A DNA stretch of 64,000 nt from Gilvimarinus sp. DA14. Lineage in GTDB: Bacteria; Pseudomonadota; Gammaproteobacteria; Pseudomonadales; Cellvibrionaceae. Numbering within the stretch: position 1 is the stretch's first letter; every line of letters starts with the position of its first letter. Where the stretch lies: positions 3,436,501-3,500,500 of the forward strand of contig NZ_CP100350.1 in NCBI RefSeq assembly GCF_024204685.1, written 5' to 3'. The notes below the pieces were generated by a model, which had not been told where the DNA came from, ran no database searches, and saw only the letters and a program-made list of their open reading frames with translations. Below are positions 25,590 through 35,005 of the stretch, in pieces. A program made the translations under genes and the position numbers.

Positions 25590-26260
25590 TGTCGACCTCT
25601 GAAATCATCGTCCGCCAACTTGGCGTCGCGGATTACGAGTCCGTATGGCGCGCTATGTCGGCGTTTACCAATCAACGCTGCGCTGACACCCCTGATGAAA
25701 TCTGGCTGGTAGAGCATCCTCCGGTGTTTACTCAGGGGCAGGCGGGCAAGCCCGAGCATTTGCTGGCGTTGACAGATATACCCCTGGTGCAGTCCGACCG
25801 GGGCGGCCAGGTCACCTACCATGGCCCCGGCCAGCTGGTGGTTTATCCGCTATTGAACTTGCGCCGCTATAAACTGGGGGTGCGAGATTTGGTCACTCTG
25901 CTTGAGCAGAGCCTGATCGAGCTATTGGCTGCCTACAGCATAGAAGCCGCTGCCAAGCCAGATGCCCCTGGGGTTTATGTGGCTGGTGCCAAAATAGCCT
26001 CTTTGGGGCTGAGGGTGAGGCGCGGTTGCAGCTTTCACGGCCTGGCGCTTAATGTGAATATGGATTTAGCCCCCTTTGCCCAAATCAATCCCTGCGGTTA
26101 TCAGGGCTTGGCGATGGTGGATATGGCGCGGTTGCTGCCGAATGCACCGTTAATTGATGAGGTCAGCCACAAGCTGGTCTCAGTGCTTGTACAGAAATTG
26201 GGCGGCAAAACCGGTATAATGCCCGCCGCTCAACATACCCGGGGTGAGATCCACCCCTGA
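25589..26260 (+). CDS. lipB: Octanoyl-ACP:protein N-octanoyltransferase
   Basis: Transfers octanoate from acyl carrier protein to lipoyl domains, the first step of lipoate synthesis. The 223-residue sequence has the family signature [20 protein letters not shown] (about residues 71-90). The catalytic lysine is in [13 protein letters not shown] and the nucleophilic cysteine in INPCGYQGL. It overlaps ybeD and is followed by lipA, which acts next. The final 20 codons hold a TATAAT (26215-26220) that might help lipA transcription, but no -35 fits. Confidence 0.97.
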   Translation: MSTSEIIVRQLGVADYESVWRAMSAFTNQRCADTPDEIWLVEHPPVFTQGQAGKPEHLLALTDIPLVQSDRGGQVTYHGPGQLVVYPLLNLRRYKLGVRDLVTLLEQSLIELLAAYSIEAAAKPDAPGVYVAGAKIASLGLRVRRGCSFHGLALNVNMDLAPFAQINPCGYQGLAMVDMARLLPNAPLIDEVSHKLVSVLVQKLGGKTGIMPAAQHTRGEIHP

Positions 26261-26275
26261 AACTGCGAGTTATCT

Positions 26276-27286
26276 ATGACGACACAGACTCCCGAGATAC
26301 AACCCGTTAAGCGTACCCGCCGCCACAAGCAGGGGGAAAAGCTGCGCGATGCCGACAAAGTAGAGCGTATTCCGGTGAAAGTTATCGCCACCGATGCTAC
26401 AGAATCGCCGCGCAAGCCCGACTGGATTCGCGTACGTGTGCCCGCTTCCCCCGAGGTGGATCGGATTAAAAAACTGCTGCGCAAAAATGGCTTGTCATCT
26501 GTGTGTGAAGAGGCCAACTGCCCCAACTTGGGTGAGTGCTTCTCCGGCGGTACCGCCACCTTTATGATTATGGGTGATATCTGTACCCGTCGCTGTCCCT
26601 TCTGTGATGTCGGCCATGGTAAACCTAACCCTCTGGATGAAAGCGAGCCTGTGCACCTGGCCGAGGCCATTGCCGAAATGCAGCTTAAATATGTGGTGAT
26701 TACCTCGGTGGATCGTGACGATCTGCGCGACGGCGGCGCCGGGCATTTCGCCGACTGTATTCGCGAAGCGCGTGAACGCTCGCCCAAGCTGCAAGTGGAA
26801 ATTCTGACCCCGGACTTTCGCGGCCGCATGGAGCCCGCGCTGGATATTCTAGAAAAAGAAGCCCCAGATGTTTTCAACCACAACCTAGAAACCGTGCCTC
26901 GTCTCTATCGCCAGGCACGCCCCGGCGCCAACTACAAGTGGAGCCTTAAGCTGCTGGCCGAGTATAAAAAGCGTCGCCCAGACGTGCTGACCAAGTCTGG
27001 TCTGATGGTAGGGCTGGGAGAAACCAAAGAGGAAATCTTCGAGGTTATGCGCGATATGCGCGATCACAACATCGATATGATTACCATTGGTCAGTATCTG
27101 CAGCCGTCTAAAGATCACTTGCCTGTGGATCGTTATGTGCACCCGGACGAGTTCGCTGAGTACACCGAGCTTGCAAAGCAAATGGGGTTCACCCACGCCG
27201 CCTGTGGTCCGTTGGTACGTTCTAGCTACCACGCCGACAAACAGGCCCACGGCGAAGACATCAAATGGTTTGACGCCAAGGCCTGA
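26276..27286 (+). CDS. lipA: Lipoyl synthase
   Basis: Radical SAM enzyme that inserts two sulfurs into protein-bound octanoate. Both iron-sulfur cluster motifs are intact: the auxiliary cluster [12 protein letters not shown] and the SAM cluster [10 protein letters not shown]. The closing RSSYHADKQ carries the conserved serine ligand. At 336 residues, with a short basic N-terminal extension, it fits the family. It is 15 bp after lipB, completing the endogenous lipoylation pathway. Confidence 0.98.
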   Translation: MTTQTPEIQPVKRTRRHKQGEKLRDADKVERIPVKVIATDATESPRKPDWIRVRVPASPEVDRIKKLLRKNGLSSVCEEANCPNLGECFSGGTATFMIMGDICTRRCPFCDVGHGKPNPLDESEPVHLAEAIAEMQLKYVVITSVDRDDLRDGGAGHFADCIREARERSPKLQVEILTPDFRGRMEPALDILEKEAPDVFNHNLETVPRLYRQARPGANYKWSLKLLAEYKKRRPDVLTKSGLMVGLGETKEEIFEVMRDMRDHNIDMITIGQYLQPSKDHLPVDRYVHPDEFAEYTELAKQMGFTHAACGPLVRSSYHADKQAHGEDIKWFDAKA

Positions 27287-27291
27287 TTCTG

Positions 27292-27798
27292 GTGTCTGAA
27301 GCCTCTGCGTCCCGCTGCCGGGTTGAGCCTTTGGGCGCTCACCCAGAGTGGCTGGAGCTGGTAGCTCAATGGCACCATAGCGAGTGCTTGCGCCAGGGGC
27401 TAAGCAGTCGCTATGAGCGGCGTTTGCGCCGCTTACGCGCTCACACTATTGGTGGGCAGAGTGTCCCGCAGACCTGGCTGGCATTCTCTAATTCACAAGC
27501 CGCGCCAGTCGGTTGTATCAGTATTGTTAGCTATCAGCTTAATACCAGCGCTGGGGTGCCCGCGGCGGATGTGCCATTGTGGTTGAGTAATTTGTACGTA
27601 GAACCCGAGCAGCGCCGCCGCGGTATTGCCGCGTGTTTAATCGCGAAGGTAGAAGCGTTTGCGCAGCAATTGGGGCATGACTCGCTATGGTTGATTGCCA
27701 AAGAGCACACCGAATTCTATACCAGGCGCCACTGGCAAACGCTGCGTAAAACCCGTATCGCCAAGCAATGGGTGAATGTGATGCGCCGCGAGCTATAG
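27292..27798 (+). CDS. GNAT family N-acetyltransferase
   Basis: A 168-residue GNAT protein. The acetyl-CoA binding segment is EQRRRGIAACLIAKVEAFAQQLG (about residues 104-126), preceded by the strand LWLSNLYVEPE. The C-terminal ILIAKEHTEFYTRRHW-like part (here LWLIAKEHTEFYTRRHW) is the usual alpha4/beta6 region. The start is GTG at 27292, 5 bp after the lipA stop, so it may share the lipA message. The substrate is unknown. It converges with, and overlaps by 6 bp, the phosphodiesterase gene. Confidence 0.85.
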   Translation: MSEASASRCRVEPLGAHPEWLELVAQWHHSECLRQGLSSRYERRLRRLRAHTIGGQSVPQTWLAFSNSQAAPVGCISIVSYQLNTSAGVPAADVPLWLSNLYVEPEQRRRGIAACLIAKVEAFAQQLGHDSLWLIAKEHTEFYTRRHWQTLRKTRIAKQWVNVMRREL

Positions 27799-28488
27799 AG
27801 ATTTTGCGTTCAGATACTTCCGTAATTGCGCTGCCTTGTCGGTAAAGCAGCCGTCCACGCCGAGCGCTTCTAACTGGCGCCAATCTTCTTCGGTGTTAGC
27901 GGTGTATACCCAGTGCTGATAGCCGCGTCGGTGAATGTCCTGGGTCAATTCTCTACTCAGGAGGTTGATCGATGTGTTCACCGAATAGGGCTGTAAAGGC
28001 TCGGCGCAGGCCGCGTAACTCAGTGGCAAACTGGCTAACAACACACCGAGTTTTATGTGCGGTAGGTGTCTCCTGCACTCTGCCAATTCGTGGTGATTAA
28101 AGCTAGAGATAATTATATGCTCCAGCTTAACACCGTTGTTCCGGCCAAAGGCCGTCAGTGTTTTGCTAAGCAAATCGGCGCCCCCGGCATTTTTAAGCTC
28201 TATGTTCAACAGGCATTTATCCTGCACCAGGCTTAGCAGTTCGTCCAAATCCGCCAAGGGCTCACCGTTGCTCTGCCGAATCGCCTCCAGATCGCCCCTG
28301 GAGAGGGCTTGCAAGCTTTGCTGAGCACCCTGCCAATGACGGTCGTGAGTCATCCAAAAGCGGCCGTGGAAATACCACAGGTCAATTTCAATCCCCTCGA
28401 CGCCGAGCTCGAGAGCCGCCTTGACGGCGGCTAAGCTGTTTTCTGGGCGCCCTGGGCCAGTGTGGCCTCGGTGGGCAATACAGAGCAT
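27793..28488 (-). CDS. Glycerophosphodiester phosphodiesterase family protein
   Basis: A 231-residue TIM-barrel enzyme of the GDPD family, cytosolic because no signal peptide is seen. The signature AHRGHTGPGRPENSLAA with the catalytic histidine and glutamate is at residues 5-21, EIDLWYFHGRFWMTHD with the second acid-base histidine follows, and NIELKNAG is the metal-binding glutamate region. It would release glycerol-3-phosphate from deacylated phospholipids. No transporter gene is adjacent. Confidence 0.9.
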   Translation of the reverse strand: MLCIAHRGHTGPGRPENSLAAVKAALELGVEGIEIDLWYFHGRFWMTHDRHWQGAQQSLQALSRGDLEAIRQSNGEPLADLDELLSLVQDKCLLNIELKNAGGADLLSKTLTAFGRNNGVKLEHIIISSFNHHELAECRRHLPHIKLGVLLASLPLSYAACAEPLQPYSVNTSINLLSRELTQDIHRRGYQHWVYTANTEEDWRQLEALGVDGCFTDKAAQLRKYLNAKSL

Positions 28489-28562
28489 AAGTATAATTCC
28501 AGTTGTGTCGGTAAAAACTGCTGTTAGTATGCGTCTTTTCTGTTTCGTTACATAGGTGTGGG

Positions 28563-29084
28563 ATGCTGTTAAAAATCTTGCTGGTTTGCGGTGTTGTTGT
28601 ATTGTTTTTGTTGGTGGCGCGAATTATCGATCGGGTGATTGGCGAGCTGGCTAACAAACGATCGGTGAGTGAATACCGGGTAGAGTATGTGAGTAAGATT
28701 ACTCGCTTCTCCCTGTTGTTTTGCGCCGTGGCAGTTATCTGCCTGCTGTTGGGACTGGGTTATGGTGATGTGTCGCTGTTCCTGTCATCGATTTTTGCCG
28801 TGGTCGGTATTGCGCTCTTTGCTCAGTGGTCGATTCTCAGCAATATAACCGCAAGTGTGATTATCTTTTTTGGTTTTCCCTATCGGGTGGGAGATCGCAT
28901 TCAGGTGTTGGACCCGGACGCGAAGCTGTGCGGCGTGATTACTGAAATTACCATGTTCCACGTTATCGTGCGCATGGACGACGGCAATACGGTAACTTAT
29001 CCCAATTCATTAATGTTGCAGCGCGCGGTGCTTAAAGTTACCTCGGGGGCGCAGCCCTTAGAGCGGGATACCGGCGAGGACTAA
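28563..29084 (+). CDS. Small mechanosensitive channel (MscS family)
   Basis: A compact 173-residue MscS-type protein. Hydrophobic helices lie at about 2-22, 47-66 and 70-95. The last continues into the glycine- and alanine-rich pore helix and the beta domain (FFGFPYRVGDRIQVLD, then VRMDDGNTVTYPNSLMLQRAV at about 136-156). E. coli MscS is 286 residues; here the C-terminal alpha/beta cage is missing, as in several short family members. It probably opens under membrane tension during osmotic downshock. It stands alone between a divergent GDPD gene and a convergent aminotransferase. Confidence 0.88.
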   Translation: MLLKILLVCGVVVLFLLVARIIDRVIGELANKRSVSEYRVEYVSKITRFSLLFCAVAVICLLLGLGYGDVSLFLSSIFAVVGIALFAQWSILSNITASVIIFFGFPYRVGDRIQVLDPDAKLCGVITEITMFHVIVRMDDGNTVTYPNSLMLQRAVLKVTSGAQPLERDTGED

Positions 29085-29109
29085 ACACTTCGCCGGTAAG
29101 ACGCTGGCG

Positions 29110-30300
29110 TTAAATAACTTTGATGATGGCGTCGGCTAAATAATTCAGGTTGTTGCTGTTGATACCGGCAACGTTAATGCGGCTGTTATCGGTCATATAG
29201 ACGCTGTATTGGCTTTTCAGTGTTTGCACTTGATCAACGCTCAGACCCAAAAAGCTGAACATGCCAGCTTCGCGGGCAATAAAGCTAAAGTCGCGTTTGC
29301 TTTGGCGTTCATTTAAGGCATTAACAAGCTGCACTCTGAGGCCGGCAATACGCTCGCGCATAGCCGTCAGCTCCCCGTGCCACTGATTGCGCAGTTCATC
29401 ACTGTGGTATACCAAATCGACAATGCTGGCGCCATGGGCCGGGGGCATGGAATACAGGCCGCGGGCAATGCTCAGGGTTTGACTTAACACCGCATCGGCC
29501 CCAGCGTGGGTGGCGCTGACGATGCTCAGGCTGCCAGCGCGTTCGCGATAAAGCCCCAGGTTTTTGGAAAACGATGTTGCCAGCACCAGCTCAGGCTGAG
29601 TGTCGGCCATCAGGCGCACGCCATAGGCGTCTTCGGCTATGCCACTGCCAAAACCCTGGTAGGCCATATCAATAAACGGCGTAAAGCCCCGTTCACTGGC
29701 AAGTGCAGCCAGTTGCTGCCATTGCTCGCGACTCAGGTCGGCGCCACTGGGGTTGTGGCAGCAGGCGTGCAACAGTACCAGGTCATTCGGGCCCGCGCTT
29801 TCCAAGGTTTTCAGCATGGCCGCAAAATCAATTTTGTGCTCGGCAAAATCATAGTAGGGGTATTCTTTTAAACGCAGTCCGGCGCTGGTTAACAAGGGCA
29901 CATGATTGGCCCAAGTGGGGGTGCTGATCCATATGCTTGCCTGAGGATTGGCTTTGGCGATCAGCTCAGCGGCCAGACGCAGGGCGCCGCAGCCACCGGG
30001 TGTCTGCACAGTGCTCAGGCGGTTTTCGCCAATCACCTTGTGCTCGCGGCCAAAGGCGAGTTCGGCGGCGGCGCGATTGGCTCCGGCAATTCCCGCAGGC
30101 GGGGTGTAAGATTTTGTTGTTTGCTGCTGTAGCAGTTGTGCTTCGGCGGCGGCGACGCTGCCAAGCACTGGAGTTTCACCATTTTCAGTTTTGTAGACCC
30201 CCACACCCAAATCGACCTTACTGGGGTTGGTGTCATTGCGAAAGGCGGCGCTCAGACCTAGGATCGGGTCGGCTTGCAGCAGTGGCAACTGATTGAACAT
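29110..30300 (-). CDS. Class I aspartate/aromatic aminotransferase
   Basis: A 396-residue PLP enzyme of the AspC/TyrB group, which moves the amino group between aspartate or aromatic amino acids and 2-oxoglutarate. It opens MFNQLPLLQADPILGLSAAF, the typical start. The PLP lysine is in SFSKNLGLYRERAG, and CCHNPSGADL and the C-terminal FSFLGLS region are present. The frame is open 35 codons further upstream, but that stretch covers the divergent promoter region and does not resemble the family, so I start at 30300. Aspartate versus aromatic preference cannot be decided. Confidence 0.93.
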   Translation of the reverse strand: MFNQLPLLQADPILGLSAAFRNDTNPSKVDLGVGVYKTENGETPVLGSVAAAEAQLLQQQTTKSYTPPAGIAGANRAAAELAFGREHKVIGENRLSTVQTPGGCGALRLAAELIAKANPQASIWISTPTWANHVPLLTSAGLRLKEYPYYDFAEHKIDFAAMLKTLESAGPNDLVLLHACCHNPSGADLSREQWQQLAALASERGFTPFIDMAYQGFGSGIAEDAYGVRLMADTQPELVLATSFSKNLGLYRERAGSLSIVSATHAGADAVLSQTLSIARGLYSMPPAHGASIVDLVYHSDELRNQWHGELTAMRERIAGLRVQLVNALNERQSKRDFSFIAREAGMFSFLGLSVDQVQTLKSQYSVYMTDNSRINVAGINSNNLNYLADAIIKVI

Positions 30301-30363
30301 GGCAGCTCCTGACGGGTGAAAAACAGTGGGCGAATGATAGCAGTAAATTGCGCTTGGCAGTGC

Positions 30364-30372
30364 TGGTATAAT
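30364..30372 (+). promoter_or_regulatory. Extended -10 promoter of hisC
   Basis: TGGTATAAT at 30364-30372 is a perfect -10 with the TG extension. A transcript start near 30379 leaves a leader of about 19 nt before the ATG at 30398. Because this element covers 30371, an upstream ATG there cannot be the hisC start. Confidence 0.6.
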
Positions 30373-30397
30373 GCTTCCCTTTTTAGTCGGAGTCAGC

Positions 30398-31459
30398 ATG
30401 TCCAAATATTGGAGCCAGGTCGTTCAGGGAATTGAGCCTTACGTGCCGGGAGAGCAGCCGCAGGTTGAAGGCTTGATTAAGCTCAATACCAATGAAAGCC
30501 CCTATCCTCCGTCACCTCGGGTGGCGCAAGCTATTACGGAAAATGTGATAAATCGCTTGCGTTACTATCCGGACCCCAATGCGCTCAAGCTGCGCGAATC
30601 CATTGCGAGCTATTATGGCGTGGACGTCCAGTCGGTGTTTGCTGGCAACAGCTCTGATGAAGTTTTGGCGCAGACGTTTATGGCGTTTTTTCAGCAGCCA
30701 GAACCTATTCTTTATCCCGATATCACCTACGGTTTTTATCCGGTTTACTGCCAGCTGTTTGGCATTGAGGCGAACTTAATCCCGCTGGCGGAGGACTTTT
30801 CCGTCGATTTTAGCGCATACCAGCGCCCCAATGGCGGTATCATCTTTCCCAATCCCAATGCACCCACCGGGCTGTTGAGTACCCTGGAACAAATCGAAGC
30901 TCTGTTGCAAAACAATCCGCAGTCGGTAGTAGTGGTAGATGAAGCCTACATCGATTTTGGCGGTGAATCGGCCGTGCCTTTGACGGAGCGCTATGACAAT
31001 TTGCTGGTGGTGCAGACTTTTTCTAAGTCGCGTGCTCTGGCTGGGCTGCGGGTTGGCTTTGCGATCGGGCATCCGCAACTGATTGAAGGCTTGGAGCGGG
31101 TCAAGAACTCGTTTAACTCCTACCCTCTGGATGCCATTGCCCAGGCCGCTGCCACGGCAGCTATGGATGATGTGCCCTACTTTAAAGAGTGCCGCGACAA
31201 GGTGATTGCCACTCGCGAGCGGGTGGCAAAAGCGCTATTAGAAAAGGATTTTACTGTGCTGCCGTCAAAAGCTAATTTTGTCATGGTAAAACCGCCGGGC
31301 AGTTTATGTGCAGCCGATTTAGCCGCTCACCTGCGCGAGAAAAAAGTGTTAGTACGGTATTTCGCTAAAGCGCGTATCAGTGATTATCTGCGAATCAGTA
31401 TCGGTTCGGATCAGGAAATGGATGCGCTGTTGCAGGCTTTGACCGAGCTCGGTCTATAG
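30398..31459 (+). CDS. hisC: Histidinol-phosphate aminotransferase
   Basis: PLP enzyme of histidine synthesis that makes histidinol phosphate from imidazole acetol phosphate. The protein has 353 residues from ATG 30398, which follows CGGAG and lies just below the predicted promoter. Family features are IKLNTNESPYPPSP near the start, YPDPNALKLRESIA, NPNAPTG, VVDEAYIDF and the PLP lysine in TFSKSRALAGLRVGFAIG. The other his genes are not nearby, and this stand-alone hisC is common in gammaproteobacteria. Some such copies serve in phenylalanine or tyrosine synthesis instead. It converges with the STAS gene, overlapping by 6 bp. Confidence 0.93.
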   Translation: MSKYWSQVVQGIEPYVPGEQPQVEGLIKLNTNESPYPPSPRVAQAITENVINRLRYYPDPNALKLRESIASYYGVDVQSVFAGNSSDEVLAQTFMAFFQQPEPILYPDITYGFYPVYCQLFGIEANLIPLAEDFSVDFSAYQRPNGGIIFPNPNAPTGLLSTLEQIEALLQNNPQSVVVVDEAYIDFGGESAVPLTERYDNLLVVQTFSKSRALAGLRVGFAIGHPQLIEGLERVKNSFNSYPLDAIAQAAATAAMDDVPYFKECRDKVIATRERVAKALLEKDFTVLPSKANFVMVKPPGSLCAADLAAHLREKKVLVRYFAKARISDYLRISIGSDQEMDALLQALTELGL

Positions 31460-31888
31460 CTCACGGCAGGGCCTGACGATAAATTCGCGCGTCAAGCCAC
31501 TCCACAGGAGGCGCTTGTAAAGCTGATTGTTGCATTGGGTTAAGCTTATATCTCGCGCCTGGGCCTGCTTGTCATCTTTAAACATTAACAGCATTGCTAG
31601 GCCGGCCAGGCTCAGTGATTTGACCTCTTTGAGGTCAAACTCAAACTGGTGGATACCATTTCCACTGGTTTCTTTTATAAGTCTGCGCCACTGCGCCATG
31701 CACTCGATATTGATATCTCCGGCAACATGAACCTTGATACTGTGGCCGTTATTGATTGGGTGCCAATCAATATGAGGCCCATGGTTTGCTTCTGATTCAT
31801 CCGCAAAAGTGGTGCTGTCGCAAAAAACTCGGTTGTCGGCCTGTCTTTTGAGATATTCATCGCCGAGGAAAGGTGCGGCTTTTTTCAT
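31454..31888 (-). CDS. Stand-alone STAS-domain protein
   Basis: A 144-residue protein whose second half (about 48-140) reads as a STAS domain: SIKVHVAGDINIECMAQWRRL, then FEFDLKEVKSLSLAGLAMLLMF, where the serine before LAGLAML would be the phosphorylation site of anti-sigma antagonists. It could be switched by a serine kinase and bind a partner, but no kinase, phosphatase or sigma gene is adjacent. AGGTAG lies before the ATG at 31888. The domain call is good; the pathway is unknown. About 155 bp of featureless AT-rich sequence separates it from the repeat element at 32044. Confidence 0.75.
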   Translation of the reverse strand: MKKAAPFLGDEYLKRQADNRVFCDSTTFADESEANHGPHIDWHPINNGHSIKVHVAGDINIECMAQWRRLIKETSGNGIHQFEFDLKEVKSLSLAGLAMLLMFKDDKQAQARDISLTQCNNQLYKRLLWSGLTREFIVRPCREL

Positions 31889-32043
31889 GGTTGCTACCTG
31901 GGTGCTCTCGGGGCTACAGCTCCCGATTGTATTATTTGTAACCAGTATAGCGGCAGTTGTGGCGTATTTTTAACCTTTTTTCTGATCCCCGTAGCGCAAT
32001 TCCCCGAACAGAGTAGGAAGGTCGTTGCCAGTATCGCTATCTA

Positions 32044-32422
32044 GGGCCTGTCAACACTAATTAAATGCGCCTGCTGGAAGCCAGTTTTGTCTCCAGCTAG
32101 GCGTCGTGAGCGCAGTTTGTTCAGCATATCCTTATGCTTCACCCCTCCGGGGCAAAAGCGCAAAAACGCTCCCGGCGTTTTAGTGGTTATTCCAAATAAG
32201 CGATCGGCAACAACGCTGGGGGCAAAACTGGCTCCAGCCCTTCGGGTTGCGGCTAAAAATCCGCCACTCTGCGTCGCCTGCATGGACGCAGGTGAGGCGC
32301 GAGAGCAGGATGCGGTAAGCTTTGCTCGTCGTTCATTTGGAATAATCAAACCACTCTCCTCGCGCCTTGATTGGCAAATTTTTAGTGGCAACAGGCTGCA
32401 TTTAATTAGTGTTAACAGGCCC
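32044..32422. mobile_element. MITE-like non-autonomous element, 379 bp, with 25-bp terminal inverted repeats
   Basis: The ends (32044-32068 and 32398-32422) are inverted repeats matching at 24 of 25 positions and begin GGGCCTGT. A TA dinucleotide flanks each side (32042-32043 and 32423-32424), which reads as a target duplication of the kind made by IS630/Tc1 and some IS5 relatives. Internal inverted segments are also present (GCCAGTTTTG with CAAAACTGGC; TTATTCCAAAT with ATTTGGAATAA). No transposase is encoded. Both strands have open frames of about 112-116 codons, but they run through the inverted ends and are not believable genes. The 222 bp from here to 32644 hold no clear gene. Confidence 0.85.
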
Positions 32423-32644
32423 TAGGGCTTCGTTATGGGCGTTGGTTTGCGAGTTGGTTATTTTTGCGACAAAAAAATCTAGCCGATTTTATCTATTTGC
32501 CGATAATTTAGTCATGTAGGCGCATTAGGAGAAAATCTCGAGGATGTTGCTTGCGTCCCACAGGGGTTTCTAATAGATTGCGGTTATTAATGCCCCAGAT
32601 TATGGATGACTTAGGCATATTAAAAGAAGTGGCACGGTGCTCTT

Positions 32645-35002
32645 TTGAGGACAAAAACACCGGTACTTGCGCTTCTGGCGAAGCCGTTGCTCACGTTTTT
32701 GCGTGCGCCGACATTCAACTGGACACTTATGCGAGCCAAACAAGGTACCGCTGCGCTGATCAAAAAGTATCAGCAGCTGTTTAAGCGGTTAAATCACAAA
32801 CAAATTGCAGAGAGGTTGGTCGGCCTGCTTGCTGCACGCCCTCATGTGAAGCGTGCAGTTCTTGTGGTGGAGTACAATGGCGAGCTGAATATCGAAGCAT
32901 TGGCCGTACGTGATACCCGCGGCAGTGTGGATATTCGCGGTCTTTCGACACTCTTAAGCCAATCGCGAAATCTGCCCGTAGCGGCCATTGAACAGGCGTA
33001 TCGTATACAGCGTTCGGTCAGTATTCCTCTGGCCCAAGCAGACTGCCCTGTTGATCTAAGTGCCGCCCTGCACCCGATAGAAGAGTGCGGTGAAAGCGTG
33101 GCCGCCTTTTACCTTGAGTCCACGTTGGATGCTGACAGCCTGATCGACGAGTTGGCTGAGCTTGAGTCAATTTGGCTTATTAGCTCTTTGGTGGTGCGCC
33201 AGTTTTTGGACATGAAGCGCTTCAGCCAGCAGTCCGAGCGCAGCCGCACCACTGAGAAAGCGCTGTGGGCGAGTGAAACTTACCTTAACGCGATACTGCG
33301 CTATTCACCGGCGTTGATTGCGGTAAAAGATTTGAACGGTAATGTGATCATGGCCAGTGATCACTACAAGCAATTAGCTCACACTAACGACGGCCCGCTT
33401 ATCGGTAAAAATACCGCCGACATTTATCCTCCCGAGCTGGTTGAGTCGCTAAAATCCATTGAAGCGGCCGCTCTGGATGCTCGCAAGCCTTTTGAAACCG
33501 AAATTGAATTGCCGCACAAAGATGGCAGTATTCATACCTATTTAATGGTCAAGTTCCCGCTCAGCGATCGCGAAGGGGATGTGTTTGGGGTGTGCACTAT
33601 CTGCACCGATGTGTCCGATCGCAAGCTGGCCGAGAGTGCCTTGCGCGAACAACAGTCGCGTTTGAATTATATGGCGTTTCACGATGCCTTGACCGCGCTG
33701 CCCAACCGCTCGCTATTTTATGACCGGATCAACCATGGTATTGCCCGGGCGCAGCGCTCGGAAAGCAAGCTGGCGTTGATGCTGCTGGATGTGGACCGAT
33801 TTAAAAACATCAATGATAGCCTGGGTCATGACTCGGGCGATTTACTGTTAAAGTCTATCGCCGCCCGCCTCAATGATGGTGTGCGAGATATGGATACCGT
33901 GGCTCGCTTGGGTGGCGACGAGTTTGTCGTATTGCTTGAAGGTGTACACGATTTGGACGACGTGCGCTTTGTCGCCAATAAACTGTTGGCTCAGGTTTCT
34001 CGGCCTATGGAAATTGTGGGGCATGAGATTTCGATTACGGCCAGTATCGGTATCAGCGTGTACCCGGCCGATGGTGAAACCACTGATGAGCTTTTAAAGA
34101 ACGCCGACATTGCCATGTACAAGGCAAAAGAGGCCGGTAAAAACAATTGTCAGTTTTACGCCAAAGGCATGAGTGCGACAGCGGTGAATTATTTACTGCT
34201 GGAAAACGACTTGCGCCGCGCGCTTGAGCAAGAGCAGTTGACCTTGCACTACCAGCCGCAAATTAATCTGCATAGCGGAGAGCTTACCGGGGTCGAGGCC
34301 CTGGTGCGCTGGCAACATCCGGAGCGCGGTTTGGTCTCGCCGGCTCACTTTATTCCCCTAGCTGAGGAAACGGGGTTGATTGTGCCCCTGGGCGAGTGGG
34401 TATTAAAAGCTGCTTGTCAGCAGCAAAAGCGTTGGTTGGACGCAGGACTGCAAGTGCCACAGATGGCCGTTAATCTTTCCACCCGCCAATTCCGGCAGCG
34501 GGACTTCCCCGGCAAAGTGGCAACAGTGCTGCGCGAGACGGAGCTGCCGGCCGAGTATCTAGAGTTGGAAATTACCGAAAGCTGTGCGATGGAGCACGCC
34601 AGTGAAACCATTAACCAATTAAACCAGTTGAATCAAATGGGGCTGCAGCTTTCCATTGATGATTTTGGCACGGGGTATTCCTCGCTGGCTTATTTAAAGC
34701 GCTTTCCTATCGATAAGCTAAAAATTGACAGCAGTTTTATACACGATGTCCCGCTGGATCAAAACGACGCTGCAATCGCCAAGTCCATTATTGGGCTGGC
34801 TCATAATATGCAGTTGACGGTCGTCGCAGAAGGGGTGGAGCAACAGCATCAAGCCGAATGGCTGGCAGAGGAGGGCTGCGATCAGGCCCAGGGCTTTTTG
34901 TATGCCAAGCCTATGCCCGCCGCACAATTTGAAAGCCACTTTAACGGGGCGGGCCAGTTTGATTTCAATAGTAATATCGTTTCGCTGAAGGATTTTGCGT
35001 AA
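32645..35002 (+). CDS. GAF/PAS-GGDEF-EAL c-di-GMP turnover protein
   Basis: A 785-residue soluble protein. A GAF-like segment (about 60-200) and a PAS domain (about 215-325) precede a GGDEF domain with an intact GGDEF at 423-427 and an intact RxxD inhibitory site at 414-417. An EAL domain follows with EAL at 551-553 and the DDFGTGYSSL loop. Both the cyclase and the phosphodiesterase residues look functional, so the net direction would depend on signals sensed by GAF and PAS. The first 28 codons are of low quality; ATG 32729 is an alternative start. It converges with the Rim operon, 3 bp from its last gene. Confidence 0.92.
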   Translation: MRTKTPVLALLAKPLLTFLRAPTFNWTLMRAKQGTAALIKKYQQLFKRLNHKQIAERLVGLLAARPHVKRAVLVVEYNGELNIEALAVRDTRGSVDIRGLSTLLSQSRNLPVAAIEQAYRIQRSVSIPLAQADCPVDLSAALHPIEECGESVAAFYLESTLDADSLIDELAELESIWLISSLVVRQFLDMKRFSQQSERSRTTEKALWASETYLNAILRYSPALIAVKDLNGNVIMASDHYKQLAHTNDGPLIGKNTADIYPPELVESLKSIEAAALDARKPFETEIELPHKDGSIHTYLMVKFPLSDREGDVFGVCTICTDVSDRKLAESALREQQSRLNYMAFHDALTALPNRSLFYDRINHGIARAQRSESKLALMLLDVDRFKNINDSLGHDSGDLLLKSIAARLNDGVRDMDTVARLGGDEFVVLLEGVHDLDDVRFVANKLLAQVSRPMEIVGHEISITASIGISVYPADGETTDELLKNADIAMYKAKEAGKNNCQFYAKGMSATAVNYLLLENDLRRALEQEQLTLHYQPQINLHSGELTGVEALVRWQHPERGLVSPAHFIPLAEETGLIVPLGEWVLKAACQQQKRWLDAGLQVPQMAVNLSTRQFRQRDFPGKVATVLRETELPAEYLELEITESCAMEHASETINQLNQLNQMGLQLSIDDFGTGYSSLAYLKRFPIDKLKIDSSFIHDVPLDQNDAAIAKSIIGLAHNMQLTVVAEGVEQQHQAEWLAEEGCDQAQGFLYAKPMPAAQFESHFNGAGQFDFNSNIVSLKDFA

Positions 35003-35005
35003 GGG

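Noticed and set aside
26215-26220. TATAAT inside the end of lipB as a lipA promoter
   Set aside because: No -35 at 15-19 bp and no TG extension, so I did not list it as a promoter.
32041-32425. Open frames of 116 and 112 codons on both strands of the inverted-repeat element
   Set aside because: They read through the terminal inverted repeats and match no transposase motif.
32551-32784. 77-codon frame in front of the GGDEF-EAL gene as a possible frameshifted N-terminus
   Set aside because: Different frame, no domain match, and the downstream protein already has a plausible start; a frameshift cannot be shown.
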